A stretch of 29,101 nucleotides of DNA, from the IMG/VR virus record IMGVR_UViG_3300024980_000011, positions 1-29,101 of that record. One strand, given 5' to 3'. Source of the DNA: a virus. Within the stretch, counting starts at the first letter, position 1; every line of letters starts with the position of its first letter. This document shows, in pieces, positions 15,735-24,484 of the stretch. Made by a program: the position numbers and the translations under genes. The notes under the pieces are model-generated. The model saw nothing but the letters and a program-made list of their open reading frames with translations, had not been told where the DNA came from and made no database searches.

Positions 15735-16101
15735 TGGTCGCTTTCTCCACGCATAGGCACTCGACCCAGCCATCCTGGGCGAACCAATTTGTCATATTCT
15801 CAATATCGTACCGGCGCCCATTAAATTCGATTTGATCGCCCGAAACGTCGCGGCCGAGGCCGATTACATTCTGCGGCACGAACCACGTGACGTAATTACG
15901 CGAAAAGTTTAGCCCGAGGACCTCGTAACGGCTGCGCGGAACGGCCTGAACGCTGCCCTCGGCTATCGTTACGGGTTCCTGAAAGTACGTAATGTCGCGC
16001 CCGGTCGCGGACGTACTGCGGCCCGCGTCAGCGTAATACGTGACCGACTGCGAGCCGATCATGCTAAGCGCCTGGCGTAATAGGTTAGAGCCGGGGATCA
16101 T
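15724..16101 (-). CDS. Head-tail connector/stopper-like protein, 125 aa
   Basis: The small beta-rich protein (TYYADAGRSTSATGRDITYFQEPVTIAEGSVQAVPRSRYEVLGLNFSRNYVTWFVP; GDQIEFNGRRYDIENMTNWFAQDGW) has the layout of phage head-tail joining or stopper proteins, with the closing motif FNGRRYDI...DGW typical of the family. It overlaps its neighbours by four and 11 bases and lies in the connector block between capsid and sheath genes. It probably forms a neck ring. The exact family is uncertain. Confidence 0.75.
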   Translation of the reverse strand: MIPGSNLLRQALSMIGSQSVTYYADAGRSTSATGRDITYFQEPVTIAEGSVQAVPRSRYEVLGLNFSRNYVTWFVPQNVIGLGRDVSGDQIEFNGRRYDIENMTNWFAQDGWVECLCVEKATNAR

Positions 16102-16586
16102 TTCGCTGTGACCTCATAGCTTACCGAGGCGACCATGAGGCCAGTAGCGACGAGAGGCTTCGTTAAGCTGCCCGTCGTTTTCTTGTCGGCGTACCCGCGA
16201 CGGCGGGCCGCGACGGTGCTATCGGCAAGCGGCGGGGTGTTGACCGCGGCGATCGACTTGCGGACCTCGCCGGCGGCGTCTTCGCAAACGCTCGCCATAA
16301 CATGAGCGGCCGTAAAACGCCCCTTCATGACGGCGGTCGCGCCTTTGCCGAACGCCTTGGCCCACTTGTCAGAATTGGCCGCAACGGCCGGGCGCATGAA
16401 AGGGCGCGGCGGTATGTTTTGCGCGCTCGCTCCAAACTCTTGAATACTTGCCACGTAGGCGACGGGCGTACCGTCTGCGTACTTGGACGCCTCAAAAAAC
16501 CCGACTTTACCGCGCAAGTCGTTCAACGACGCGGCCGCCTGGGCGACATCGGTCGTTGTGCCTTTCTTGCGGATCATGCGCCCCAT
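16098..16586 (-). CDS. HK97 gp10-like / tail-completion neck protein, 162 aa
   Basis: The central segment VGFFEASKYADGTPVAYVASIQEFGASAQNIPPRPFMRPAVA is the signature of a family of neck or tail-completion proteins related to HK97 gp10. After it, residues about 90-125 form a helical part, and the C-terminus LTKPLVATGLMVASVSYEV is also characteristic. Such proteins link head and tail. It overlaps the DUF4054 gene by one base and the next gene by four. The assignment is by motif; structural role is known for the family and not seen here. Confidence 0.83.
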   Translation of the reverse strand: MGRMIRKKGTTTDVAQAAASLNDLRGKVGFFEASKYADGTPVAYVASIQEFGASAQNIPPRPFMRPAVAANSDKWAKAFGKGATAVMKGRFTAAHVMASVCEDAAGEVRKSIAAVNTPPLADSTVAARRRGYADKKTTGSLTKPLVATGLMVASVSYEVTAK

Positions 16587-17029
16587 CAGAATCGGCCGCC
16601 GACTTTGCGAATCGCGCGACGCTCCGGCGAACCGCCGACGGCCCAGCCACCGACCGACTTAGCCGACAACAGGGCCCACAATTGCAAGCCGTAAGGCGTC
16701 GTCGCCAGCCAATAACGCCAGCCACTAGGGCCTGTAGGCGGGGCCGAGGCAGTCACGGAAACTTTATCGATCGTCGCCGACGTGATGACCCCGCCGACCG
16801 GCGTTACGCCCGACGCGGCCACGGTGAATAGCTGCGCGAGATGCGCGGTCATGAGGTTGAGCGCAAGCTGCAACGGCGCGCCGGTCAGGCGGCAAGCGTC
16901 GTACGCGCTGATATAGCTGGTCGCGGTGTCCCAGTAGAGCTGCAGCGTCGCGTCCGGGTAGACGGTATCGCTCGTGAATTGAGCGAAGAGCGCACGAAAA
17001 GCCGCAACGTCAAACGTATGTAAGGCCAT
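16586..17029 (-). CDS. DUF4054-family head-tail adaptor, 147 aa
   Basis: The N-terminus FDVAAFRALFAQFTSDTVYPDATLQLYWDTATSYIS followed by LTGAPLQLALNLMTAHLAQLF is the family signature: helical, binding to the portal ring. The C-terminal half has TIDKVSVTASAPPTGPSGWRYWLATTPYGLQLWALL, also typical. DUF4054 proteins sit between portal and neck rings as adaptors. The gene is the first of the connector block, after the hypothetical gene at 17048-17452. Confidence 0.9.
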   Translation of the reverse strand: MALHTFDVAAFRALFAQFTSDTVYPDATLQLYWDTATSYISAYDACRLTGAPLQLALNLMTAHLAQLFTVAASGVTPVGGVITSATIDKVSVTASAPPTGPSGWRYWLATTPYGLQLWALLSAKSVGGWAVGGSPERRAIRKVGGRF

Positions 17030-17047
17030 CTCGTGCGCTCCTATCGA

Positions 17048-17452
17048 CTACTTCTTTTTGGTGGATTTTTTACCGGTACTCAGCTCGACTTTTTGGTCGT
17101 CCGGGGCGTCGGGGAAATCGCCCGGAACGATAGGCGCCGAGTTGTCTCGGCTCGCCATATCGGCCGCTACGACGTTCGCGTCCGCTTTCGCCCCGCTTCC
17201 TTCTACGACTTTGATAAATCCGTTCGCCTCGTGCCGTTTAAAAGTGTAGTCCGCACGCAGCACGGCAAGCTCCTCGGCGTCGATAAATGTCGCGATGCCT
17301 TGGGGCGTAATCAGGTGTTTTGTGGCAAGCCCGGCGCCGCCTTTAATCAGCACGCTGCGGCCCTCGACGGGGACGTCGCCGCCGCCTTTTTTCCATTCAA
17401 CGTACCGCACGTCGGCGGTGATCGTCGAAAAAACGGTAATATTTTTAGACAT
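17048..17452 (-). CDS. Hypothetical protein downstream of the capsid gene, 134 aa
   Basis: The product has no signal peptide or membrane helix. The N-terminal part looks beta-rich (NITVFSTITADVRYVEWKKGG; RSVLIKGGAGLATKHLITPQGIATFID). The C-terminus is Ala/Asp-rich and ends in a basic STKKK tail. Small proteins at this place, between capsid and adaptor genes, are frequent in this phage group and may be capsid or neck accessory proteins, but I recognise no family. It is the first gene after the intrinsic terminator at 17472-17503, so its expression depends on read-through or on an unseen promoter. Confidence 0.68.
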   Translation of the reverse strand: MSKNITVFSTITADVRYVEWKKGGGDVPVEGRSVLIKGGAGLATKHLITPQGIATFIDAEELAVLRADYTFKRHEANGFIKVVEGSGAKADANVVAADMASRDNSAPIVPGDFPDAPDDQKVELSTGKKSTKKK

Positions 17453-17471
17453 GGTATTTCCCTCGGTTTAG

Positions 17472-17503
17472 AAAAAGGCCCGCCCATTACGAGCGGGCCT
17501 TTC
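17472..17503 (-). terminator. Rho-independent terminator after the major capsid gene
   Basis: A perfect 10-bp stem (AAAGGCCCGC at 17474-17483 against GCGGGCCTTT at 17493-17502) with a nine-base loop is followed on the minus strand by a short T run (CCTTTTTC). It lies between the capsid stop (17528) and the next gene start (17452), which is typical of genes whose product is needed in large amounts. It probably terminates part of the transcripts. It could also work on the plus strand, but with only three T. Confidence 0.85.
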
Positions 17504-17527
17504 GATATTACACCACTCCGGCGCGAT

Positions 17528-18643
17528 TTAAATGCCGGTGATGCGGGTCACTGCCCAAGGGCGTTTCACCATGCACCCGGCCGTTGCGTTGGTCGAGTCT
17601 TCAAGGTAGGCCTTTGCGCGGGTTTCCGTACCCAAGGTTTTAAACTTAGTCGGCACGATTTGGATCATGACCGAGCCGCCGTCGGTGCTCGCGCCGTCCA
17701 CGACTTTATCGGCGAACATGTACCCGACGCTCTCGCCGCCGTTTGCGCCGTCCAATTCTGGAGCGGCTACGACGCGAACATTGGGATTGTTAGATTTCAA
17801 CCAGTCGAGAACCGACTGAGTGCCCAGGGTGTTGGTGATGGTCAGATATTCGTAACGGTCATTCGAGACGCCGAAAGTAATCGGGGTTTTCGCTGGATCG
17901 ATACGGCCGCCGCCTTGAGTACGTAGGCGGGTAAACATGGCGCGCAGGTCGGCGGTGATTTCCAAAAAGGTCTTAGTCGACCAAAGCGGGGACGAGCTCG
18001 CGCCGTTCGCCGCCGTAACGTACGCCGGCAGGGCCGGGTCGTTCAGGAAGCCGTACGTACGGTTTGCGCCGCCGTTGTAGCCGTTGTAACCGATTTGATT
18101 GCGGCGGATTTCCAAAGCTTGAGCAACTGAGCCGCGTTTTTCTGCGCCCGAATTGACGTTCATACGGCCCGCGCGTGCTTCTTCAAGTTTGCCGACTTCG
18201 AAGCCCAGCTCGCCGCGTACAACAGTACGGCGCTCGAAGTTGACATTCCACGAAGCGAGCGGCACGTTTGCGGCGTCGCCATAGTTTGCTGCGAGGCCGG
18301 TCGGCTCCATAACGCCTTGTACGACTTCTTCGTCTTCCCACGAACCGGCGACGACCATGCCGACCATCTCGTCGATTGTCTGCGGTTGCGTGATGACGTT
18401 TACGAAGCCTGGGAGCCAAGCCTGCAAGAATTGGACCGGGGTCGAGATGCTTGCGGTAGTGGTCAAGCCCTGCAGGGAGTCGACAGTGAAGCCGAGATTG
18501 CGGGCCATCGCGGAGAGCTGCCCTTCATCCAAGCAGATGCCCAGCGCCGCTAGATCGCGGAACTGGTCGCACTGGTCGGCGGTCATGGATAATTCGCGGA
18601 CGTCTCGGCCCGCGACGCTGCTAATGATTTTATTCGCGTTCAT
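17528..18643 (-). CDS. Major capsid protein (DUF2184 family), 371 aa
   Basis: DUF2184 proteins are HK97-fold major capsid proteins. Visible signatures include FLQAWLPGFVNVITQPQTIDEMVGMVVAGSWEDEEVVQGVMEPTG, the segment RRTVVRGELGFEVGKLEEARAGRM, and YNGYNGGANRTYGFLNDPALPAYV. A C-terminal KFKTLGTETRAKAYLEDSTNATAG completes it. The N-terminal 50 residues are helical. A good AAGGA lies eight bases before the ATG, and an intrinsic terminator follows the stop, both fitting high expression. The gene follows the decoration protein by 12 bases. Confidence 0.93.
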   Translation of the reverse strand: MNANKIISSVAGRDVRELSMTADQCDQFRDLAALGICLDEGQLSAMARNLGFTVDSLQGLTTTASISTPVQFLQAWLPGFVNVITQPQTIDEMVGMVVAGSWEDEEVVQGVMEPTGLAANYGDAANVPLASWNVNFERRTVVRGELGFEVGKLEEARAGRMNVNSGAEKRGSVAQALEIRRNQIGYNGYNGGANRTYGFLNDPALPAYVTAANGASSSPLWSTKTFLEITADLRAMFTRLRTQGGGRIDPAKTPITFGVSNDRYEYLTITNTLGTQSVLDWLKSNNPNVRVVAAPELDGANGGESVGYMFADKVVDGASTDGGSVMIQIVPTKFKTLGTETRAKAYLEDSTNATAGCMVKRPWAVTRITGI

Positions 18644-18655
18644 TGGTCAAGGTCC

Positions 18656-19384
18656 TTAGTTGGTCAAGCGGATGACGGCGAGCTGCGCACCGACCGCGTC
18701 GGGAGCGTAGCGCGACACGTAGGCGTTAGGCACGAGAGCGTACCCGGCACCGGAGGCGAGGGCGTTGTTCGTCGCTTCCATTGTGGTGCTTGCGACGGCG
18801 ACGGTGATGTTGGTTTTATACGTGCCGTTCGAGCCAGCGGTGCCGGTCAATTGCTCCGTGATGACCGTGCCGACAGGCACCCCCGTGCCGGTAAGCTTCG
18901 CGCCGGCCGCCAAATACCCGCCGGCAGCCAAAGCCGAGACGGTCAAGATTCCGGTGGTCACGGCGATCACGCCGGTAAAGCTAGTCAGCCCAGCGATGCT
19001 ATCGAGGGCACCGGTAGTGGTGCTATACGTAATCGGGTCGCCGATGGCGGCGATGCCGGGCAGCGCAACAACGACCTCGCCCATTTGCACGAACTGGCCC
19101 ACTTCGTCATTTGCGAGGGTCAGAGTCGGGGCCAGAGAACCGTCTGCGACGGTGCCGCGCGAGGCGTATTCTTTCGGCATCCCGAGGATACCGGCGAATA
19201 TCGTACCGACCGCGCCGGCACCAGCGTCAGTACCGTTACGGAAAAAGAACGCGCGACCGACGACGTTATTCGCCGCATCGTCACTGTTTAAGTTGAGAGG
19301 CTGAACTCGGCGCGGACCGTCAAAGGCGAACTCGCCAATGACGCCAAAGCCTTGAAGGGTGTTTAAGGTAGATTGGAAGCCCAT
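18656..19384 (-). CDS. Capsid decoration/cement-type protein with inserted beta module, 242 aa
   Basis: The first 135 and last 40 residues fit a small structural protein encoded directly before the capsid gene, as cement proteins are (NTLQGFGVIGEFAFDGPRRVQPL; GIAAIGDPITYSTTTGAL; GYALVPNAYVSRY). Residues about 136-203 look like an extra module, with GILTVSALAAGGYLAAGAKLTGTGVPVGT and SNGTYKTN...ASTTMEA. This sort of Gly/Thr-rich beta module recurs in many unrelated phage virion proteins. It probably decorates the capsid surface. The gene follows the protease/scaffold gene by three bases. Confidence 0.78.
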   Translation of the reverse strand: MGFQSTLNTLQGFGVIGEFAFDGPRRVQPLNLNSDDAANNVVGRAFFFRNGTDAGAGAVGTIFAGILGMPKEYASRGTVADGSLAPTLTLANDEVGQFVQMGEVVVALPGIAAIGDPITYSTTTGALDSIAGLTSFTGVIAVTTGILTVSALAAGGYLAAGAKLTGTGVPVGTVITEQLTGTAGSNGTYKTNITVAVASTTMEATNNALASGAGYALVPNAYVSRYAPDAVGAQLAVIRLTN

Positions 19385-19387
19385 GAC

Positions 19388-20506
19388 TTACTCCTTTTTG
19401 CCGGCGAGGTAATTAGCAACCAGCGAGCCGCGGACGGCCGAGTCGGTTGCGACGGTTGCTACGGATGGCGCGCGGCCGTGCAGGTAGCCGTTCAGCGTGG
19501 CTTCCTCGGCGCCGGCGGGAGCGTTCAGCTCGAGCTTGTCGGCGGCATACTTGGCAACGTCCGAGACGGTCATCAAGGCCGAATCGAAAACGCCGATAAA
19601 CGGCGTCACTTTGGCGACCAGGGCGTCGCGTTTTTGAACGTGGGCGAGCACGGTTTTAATGTCCGCGCTGTCGGTCACGGTGGCGAGTTGCGCCTCGGTG
19701 GCTTTTAAGCGCGCGTCCATTGCGGCCAATTGCTCGGCGGCCTGGGTGTCGAGCATGGCGGCGTCGGCTTTGGCCTTGGCGGCCTTTTCATCGTCCGACA
19801 TTTCCGGGGATTCGGCCGGTTTGGCTGCGGCGCCGGCGAGAGAGGCTTTAATCTCTTCGACTTGCGCTAACAGGGGGGCGAGTGATTCGAGAGCCGCTTT
19901 AATGCTCGCGAGGTCGCCGTCTTTGCTTTCAATTGCGTCGGGCATAGCTATGTACTCCATAGAGTCGATGGTAAAACAGTTATGATCCAAGACGGCAACG
20001 TCGGGACCCATGCGGCCCTGCGCGACGAGCGCAAGGTGGTTAGCGCGAATATCACGCTGAACGGCGTCATACCGAACGCCGTCGGGGGTAACGCCCGGCG
20101 TCCAGTCGTAGAGGCAACGATAGCCCGCGCTTAATTCTTTTTTGACGCGGGTTATGAGATTCGCCATTGCCTCGCTAAATACTTTCAGGTTCCCGCGAAT
20201 ATACGTACCGTCAAACTCGATCTCTTCGCCGACGACGCCGTGTACCCCCTTCTGTTCGGCAGGCGTCAAGCCCGGAGAATCAGACGGGCCGAGCATTGTG
20301 TGTTCGTCGATAAACGGGATCAGCTTGAAAGACTCGAGGCACTCGCGGCGGCCCAGCTCCTCGGCGGGGCGGTAGACTTGGTACACGCGGCCGGGGTCCG
20401 GCGCGTTCGGGAGCTGCGCGCCGAGGTAAGGAAATACGCCGACCTTAGAGATCGGATTCCCTTTGCTTTCAAACCATCCATTTAAACAGGCGACGCGATT
20501 CGACAC
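19388..20506 (-). CDS. DUF2213 prohead protease with scaffold-like C-terminus, 372 aa
   Basis: The start chosen is GTG at 20506 because GGAGG at 20515-20519 lies eight bases upstream; a TTG at 20563 or ATG at 20533 would extend it without such a site. The N-terminal half is a DUF2213 domain: GNPISKVGVFPYLG, IPFIDEHTMLG, GVVGEEIEFDGTYIRGNLKVF, KKELSAGYRC and RANHLALVAQGRMGPDVAVLD. These proteins are prohead proteases, with the His and Ser above likely catalytic. The C-terminal half (about residues 190-300) is Ala/Lys/Glu-rich and helical, probably the scaffold domain that is cut away during maturation. Position between head morphogenesis and decoration genes fits. Confidence 0.87.
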   Translation of the reverse strand: MSNRVACLNGWFESKGNPISKVGVFPYLGAQLPNAPDPGRVYQVYRPAEELGRRECLESFKLIPFIDEHTMLGPSDSPGLTPAEQKGVHGVVGEEIEFDGTYIRGNLKVFSEAMANLITRVKKELSAGYRCLYDWTPGVTPDGVRYDAVQRDIRANHLALVAQGRMGPDVAVLDHNCFTIDSMEYIAMPDAIESKDGDLASIKAALESLAPLLAQVEEIKASLAGAAAKPAESPEMSDDEKAAKAKADAAMLDTQAAEQLAAMDARLKATEAQLATVTDSADIKTVLAHVQKRDALVAKVTPFIGVFDSALMTVSDVAKYAADKLELNAPAGAEEATLNGYLHGRAPSVATVATDSAVRGSLVANYLAGKKE

Positions 20507-20573
20507 GCGGTAAACCTCCGTACAGTAGCGCATAGCGTACAGTCTTTCGCTCGCGCTTTGCAATGGCGGCGCG

Positions 20574-21404
20574 TCACTCGTCCGGCTCGCCGAAATTTAA
20601 ATCGACAATCGGGCGCATGACGCACCGACAATTGGGGAGCTGCCCGGGTATCCCCCGTTCGCCTGTCGCGTTGTCAATAATCGGTAATTCTGCGAACGAG
20701 TAAATCTCGCCGCTCATTTCGACATGCTGCGGCCGCGGCTTTTGACTCCCGCCCGTATGTATCCACTCGAACGATTGAACGCCGAGTTTTTGCATCCGTG
20801 CCTTGTTAAGCGAGTTGTACGCTTTGCGCGTTTGATCGAGCGCCATGTTTTTCGCCGAGCGTTTCGTCTGCCCTTTTTGTTTCTCTAGGAAAGGCTGCAG
20901 GTCCTGCAGTCCGTTACCAGTGGTGATCGATCGCATTACGGCGCCCTGAACCGCGGCGAGGTATTTTTGCGGAATCGATTTAATCAGGCCGACGTTCTCC
21001 GCGATGCTCGCGCGCGCGACATCCCGCGTCACGCCGTCGGTTATCTTTCCCTTCAGTTTAATTTTGTCGGACGCCGCGCGCAGACTTCGCTTTACGCCTA
21101 ACTCGCTCGACACGTCTGCGTCGTCGACCATGGTTATGGCGTACGGTTTGGCGTAGCGCGCAAACATGACCTCGAAACGCGACATGAGGGCGTTTGTCAA
21201 AATGCGCGCCTGGCTAGAGATGCTCGCGTCGGTCGTCACGTGAGACTCGACGGCGACGCGCGACTCGAACAGGCGCACGACTTCGCGCTCGGTCGTCGCG
21301 ATCATCCTGTCGACGAGCTTCGCAATACGCGCGGCGTACCGGGCCTCGGCGCCGGCCGACACGCGCAGGACAAGGCCCTTAAATTGCGGGCGCTTCGGGG
21401 TCAT
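20574..21404 (-). CDS. Phage head morphogenesis protein (SPP1 gp7/Mu F-like), 276 aa
   Basis: The C-terminal half carries the Mu F signature: DQTRKAYNSLNKARMQKLGVQSFEWIHTGGSQKPRPQHVEMSGE, followed by IPGQLPNCRCVMRPI, with the conserved His and the CRC pair. The N-terminal half is helical (ARIAKLVDRMIATTEREVVRLFES). These minor head proteins are bound to the portal and packaged in a few copies. The start overlaps the portal gene by 26 bases, which is common at this junction. Length is near the family norm. Confidence 0.9.
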   Translation of the reverse strand: MTPKRPQFKGLVLRVSAGAEARYAARIAKLVDRMIATTEREVVRLFESRVAVESHVTTDASISSQARILTNALMSRFEVMFARYAKPYAITMVDDADVSSELGVKRSLRAASDKIKLKGKITDGVTRDVARASIAENVGLIKSIPQKYLAAVQGAVMRSITTGNGLQDLQPFLEKQKGQTKRSAKNMALDQTRKAYNSLNKARMQKLGVQSFEWIHTGGSQKPRPQHVEMSGEIYSFAELPIIDNATGERGIPGQLPNCRCVMRPIVDLNFGEPDE

Positions 21405-22854
21405 CTAGCGGATCATCGCGGACGCCCGGCTCGAGGCCGAGGTATCCGCTCTGTTTGTCATTGCGTAAGCGGTTGCGCTCGTCGACAGTATCGATCGCGC
21501 CGGAGGCGATAAGCGCCCCGCCCGTCTCGGCTTTAAGTTTGTTGGTCTCGGCCAATTCTTTCGCGGTCGGCGTGTCAAGCGGCAAGAAGTTGACCGACAA
21601 GCTCGGCGCGTCGGTGACGCCGTCCGAGCGCAGCGTTAGCAGCCAATGACGCTCGATAAACGCCGCGAGGTCGCCGGTCTGGATACTCTCGAGCTCTTCG
21701 TGATAATTGGCCTCGTCGCCCTCGCCGGTGGCGTTTAGCCCCTTGGCCGCCGTCCCGAGTAACTTCGTTGCCGGCACGTCCGAGCATGCCGCGACGAGCT
21801 GGTACTGCCCCATGATAACGTCGTCAAAACCGGCGAGCGTCGTGTCGAATTGCTGGATCGCTTCGCTATCTTTGTCGATAACTTTTACTTGGAAGTTGTC
21901 GCGCCATGCGACCCACGTGCGCAAGTTGGCGAGAAAGTTGTCCTCGTCGGCCATCGCGGCGGCGCTATCGGTCGCGAGTACCGTTTGCCGTTTGGTCATG
22001 GCGAGCTGCGGCGCTTCGTTCGCGGTGCGCTCGGCGCAGTAAACGCGCTCGACGATTTTCTGCGGCACCGAGATCCCGCCGTACATGTAACGCGGCTTCA
22101 ATAGGTCCGGCACGTCGGGCCCGCGGAATATCATCAAGTGCGAGCGGTGGTACTTCTTGCCGTTGATATTCCAGAACGTCGGCTCGTAAAAGTGCGGGCT
22201 TGTCGGGTTGGCCGCCGCGTTCGCGTCCAGCTCGGGCGAACACCAATACGGATCGACTTGGCTCCACCCCTTAAAACTGCCCTTCGTAACGCCGTCGGGG
22301 TTGAACGGGTGCGCGTAGTAATTCGGGTCGGTGCTCTCAATGATCGGAAAGGCGATACGGATACCGAACACCCGGCCAAGGTTGATAAACTCGATCAAGT
22401 TTTTATTCAGGCGGTGCTTTTTGTCCGATCGGCGCAGGCGGTTCACGAGCTCCGGCGGCAAGTCTTTGCCGTCGTCGCTTACCGGCTCGAACCCCTTGCG
22501 AATCGCATCGCGCGCGGGCATGAGGCAGGCTTTCGATATTAGCCAATGCTGCGCGAGGAGGGCGCAGATTTGATACCCGATAAACCCTTGACCGATGAAA
22601 AAACCGAGCACGGCCTCGTTAATTTGCGTCTCGCGTAGGGCGTAGGCGCTATTCACGGAGGACTCACAGGCTGCGCTATCCGCGGCGCCGAGGCCGGTCG
22701 CTTTCGGGGCGCGCCCCTTGAGCTCGAGGAGTTGACCGGCGAGCGACTCGGCGACGCCGCTCGCTTTCGGGCCGCTCGGCTCGCGCGCCAACACTGCGCG
22801 GCCTTTCGTGACGACCGTCGCGGCGGTCTGTTTGAAACTATCTAGCCAGCGCAT
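21379..22854 (-). CDS. Portal protein (DUF1073 family), 491 aa
   Basis: This DUF1073 protein forms the dodecameric vertex ring through which DNA is packaged. Signatures include QNEAVLGFFIGQGFIGYQICALLAQHWLISKACLMPARDAIRKGFEP near residues 75-125 and the central INLGRVFGIRIAFPIIES. It also has YWCSPELD, HRSHLMIFRG and AACSDVPATKLLGTAAKGLNATGEGDEANYHEELESIQ. The C-terminal part is helical and acidic (DEALRDDP-like end). The gene overlaps the large terminase by 17 bases and the Mu F-like gene by 26. Length is typical for the family. Confidence 0.94.
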   Translation of the reverse strand: MRWLDSFKQTAATVVTKGRAVLAREPSGPKASGVAESLAGQLLELKGRAPKATGLGAADSAACESSVNSAYALRETQINEAVLGFFIGQGFIGYQICALLAQHWLISKACLMPARDAIRKGFEPVSDDGKDLPPELVNRLRRSDKKHRLNKNLIEFINLGRVFGIRIAFPIIESTDPNYYAHPFNPDGVTKGSFKGWSQVDPYWCSPELDANAAANPTSPHFYEPTFWNINGKKYHRSHLMIFRGPDVPDLLKPRYMYGGISVPQKIVERVYCAERTANEAPQLAMTKRQTVLATDSAAAMADEDNFLANLRTWVAWRDNFQVKVIDKDSEAIQQFDTTLAGFDDVIMGQYQLVAACSDVPATKLLGTAAKGLNATGEGDEANYHEELESIQTGDLAAFIERHWLLTLRSDGVTDAPSLSVNFLPLDTPTAKELAETNKLKAETGGALIASGAIDTVDERNRLRNDKQSGYLGLEPGVRDDPLDDPEAPAI

Positions 22855-24484
22855 GCGGAGTCCTCTTTCGTGTCATAAACCCGACCGGCTTAACCGTCCG
22901 GGGACTGTAGAACATATTAACCGCATCCGCCAAGTTTGGCGAACGGGTGCCCGGCGGGGTCTTGTCGACAATCATCCGGCCGGAAGTGTCGTGGTCATAG
23001 GTCGGTTGTGAAAGCTCGGTGCATAGCTTAGTAAGCAAGGGCAGGCGCGGGTCAAGGCTGATAATCAGCGACTCGTCGAACGGTTCGCCGTCGACGACTG
23101 CGCGGTGCGTATGCTGGAAGCGCAAGCGCAGGGCCCACCACGCCTGGGCCTTGAAGTTGCGAAAGAAGTCTTTATTGCGCCGGCCGCTCGGGTCGTTTTT
23201 GCTTTTCGTCTTGTCCTCGTCGATAAACGACTCGGGGTTAATAACCGCGCCCGACCCACGAAACGCCTCGACGTTAAGCTGCCCGCGCCCCGACTCTTTC
23301 CGGCGTTCGTTAATCATGCGCGCGTCGCCGCGTATGCCGGAGCCGAGGCCGTCCGCGTCGTACACGAACTCGAGCGCGCCGCACGCGTCGGCATGATTGA
23401 ACGCGCGCTCGGTCGTGCGTAACGTGTCGGACCCGACGCCCGACCACTCCTCGAGAAACGAGAGCTCGACGCCCCGGCCGGCGGCGAACGCGTTAGCGTC
23501 GAGCCCCTCGTCGGCAACGTCGAGCGCGCCGCGCGCACTGCCCAAGACCTCGGCCCCGAGACGCTGCGCGGCGCCAATGGCTGACTGCACCCAGGCCGAC
23601 GGGATGAGGATTCCCGACTTGCTCGCGTTGCGATCCATGTCGACTTCCTGGGCGAGCGTGACGGCGTCGAGCTTGCGCACTTGCGCCGCATACCACTCGT
23701 CATCCTTGCGCGGGTCGTCGCGCCAGTGAAACGTGAACACTTGCTCGGGCGGATAGCCGTCGAGCTTGTCAATAAACGGGCCGCTCGAGCCGTTAAGCGA
23801 CGAGAGGTCGATCCTGCAGTTTGTCGTCGCGGAGAGTGACGCCTCGACGAGCATAGGGCGGTCGATATGGTGCGCCTCGTCGACAAAATATATCGACGTA
23901 CGATCGCCGCGACCGATGTTATCGCCCGCCTCGCCACTGATAACGCTCCCCGTGCTCGGAAAGCTTATCCGCATATGCGGGGCGTGCTTAGGCGACCAGC
24001 CGCCGCGAAACTCCGGCGGCAATAGCTCCAGAAATTTACGGGCTTTCCAGAATAGCGCGCGCGGTTTGTCCGACGCGTCGACGTACTCCTCTTTTCGCGA
24101 GCCGAACCCGATCGCCATGCCGTCATGCGACAAGCAGAGCGAGACCGACGTCGCGACCGATAGCCAGGACGCGCCGACGTCGCGGGACTTTGCCGATACG
24201 CCCGGGTTCCCCGTTTTCCATAGCCGGACGATCCACTCGACAAACTCGACCTGTTTCGGGAATAGGATAAACGGCACGACCGAGGGCAGGCCGCGCTCGA
24301 GGTTGCGGGGGTCGTACGTGCACCCCCAATCGCCTATGAAGTCCGCAGGGTTGTCGCGGTAATGCACTTTGAACGCCGCGAGCATGGCTGGGTCGGCGCG
24401 GAGCTTTTCCAGCAATTGCAAACGCCAAGCGAAAACCGCCGAATAATCGGGGTTCTTAAAGTCGAACGCGTACGGGTAGGCCAC
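22838..24484 (-). CDS. terL: Large terminase subunit (ATPase/nuclease), 548 aa
   Basis: The ATPase half has a deviant Walker A at residues 98-107 (AKSRDVGASW) and Walker B at about 198-205 (IYFVDEAH), with the catalytic Glu203. The nuclease half has the acidic residues of an RNase H-like fold: LDVADEG with Asp322, FVYDADGLG with Asp376/378, and NLADAVNMF near the C-terminus. The enzyme cuts concatemeric DNA and powers packaging into the prohead. It overlaps the small terminase by one base at 24484. The deviant Walker A (SRDVGAS) is common in this group and should still bind ATP. Confidence 0.95.
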   Translation of the reverse strand: MAYPYAFDFKNPDYSAVFAWRLQLLEKLRADPAMLAAFKVHYRDNPADFIGDWGCTYDPRNLERGLPSVVPFILFPKQVEFVEWIVRLWKTGNPGVSAKSRDVGASWLSVATSVSLCLSHDGMAIGFGSRKEEYVDASDKPRALFWKARKFLELLPPEFRGGWSPKHAPHMRISFPSTGSVISGEAGDNIGRGDRTSIYFVDEAHHIDRPMLVEASLSATTNCRIDLSSLNGSSGPFIDKLDGYPPEQVFTFHWRDDPRKDDEWYAAQVRKLDAVTLAQEVDMDRNASKSGILIPSAWVQSAIGAAQRLGAEVLGSARGALDVADEGLDANAFAAGRGVELSFLEEWSGVGSDTLRTTERAFNHADACGALEFVYDADGLGSGIRGDARMINERRKESGRGQLNVEAFRGSGAVINPESFIDEDKTKSKNDPSGRRNKDFFRNFKAQAWWALRLRFQHTHRAVVDGEPFDESLIISLDPRLPLLTKLCTELSQPTYDHDTSGRMIVDKTPPGTRSPNLADAVNMFYSPRTVKPVGFMTRKRTPHALAR

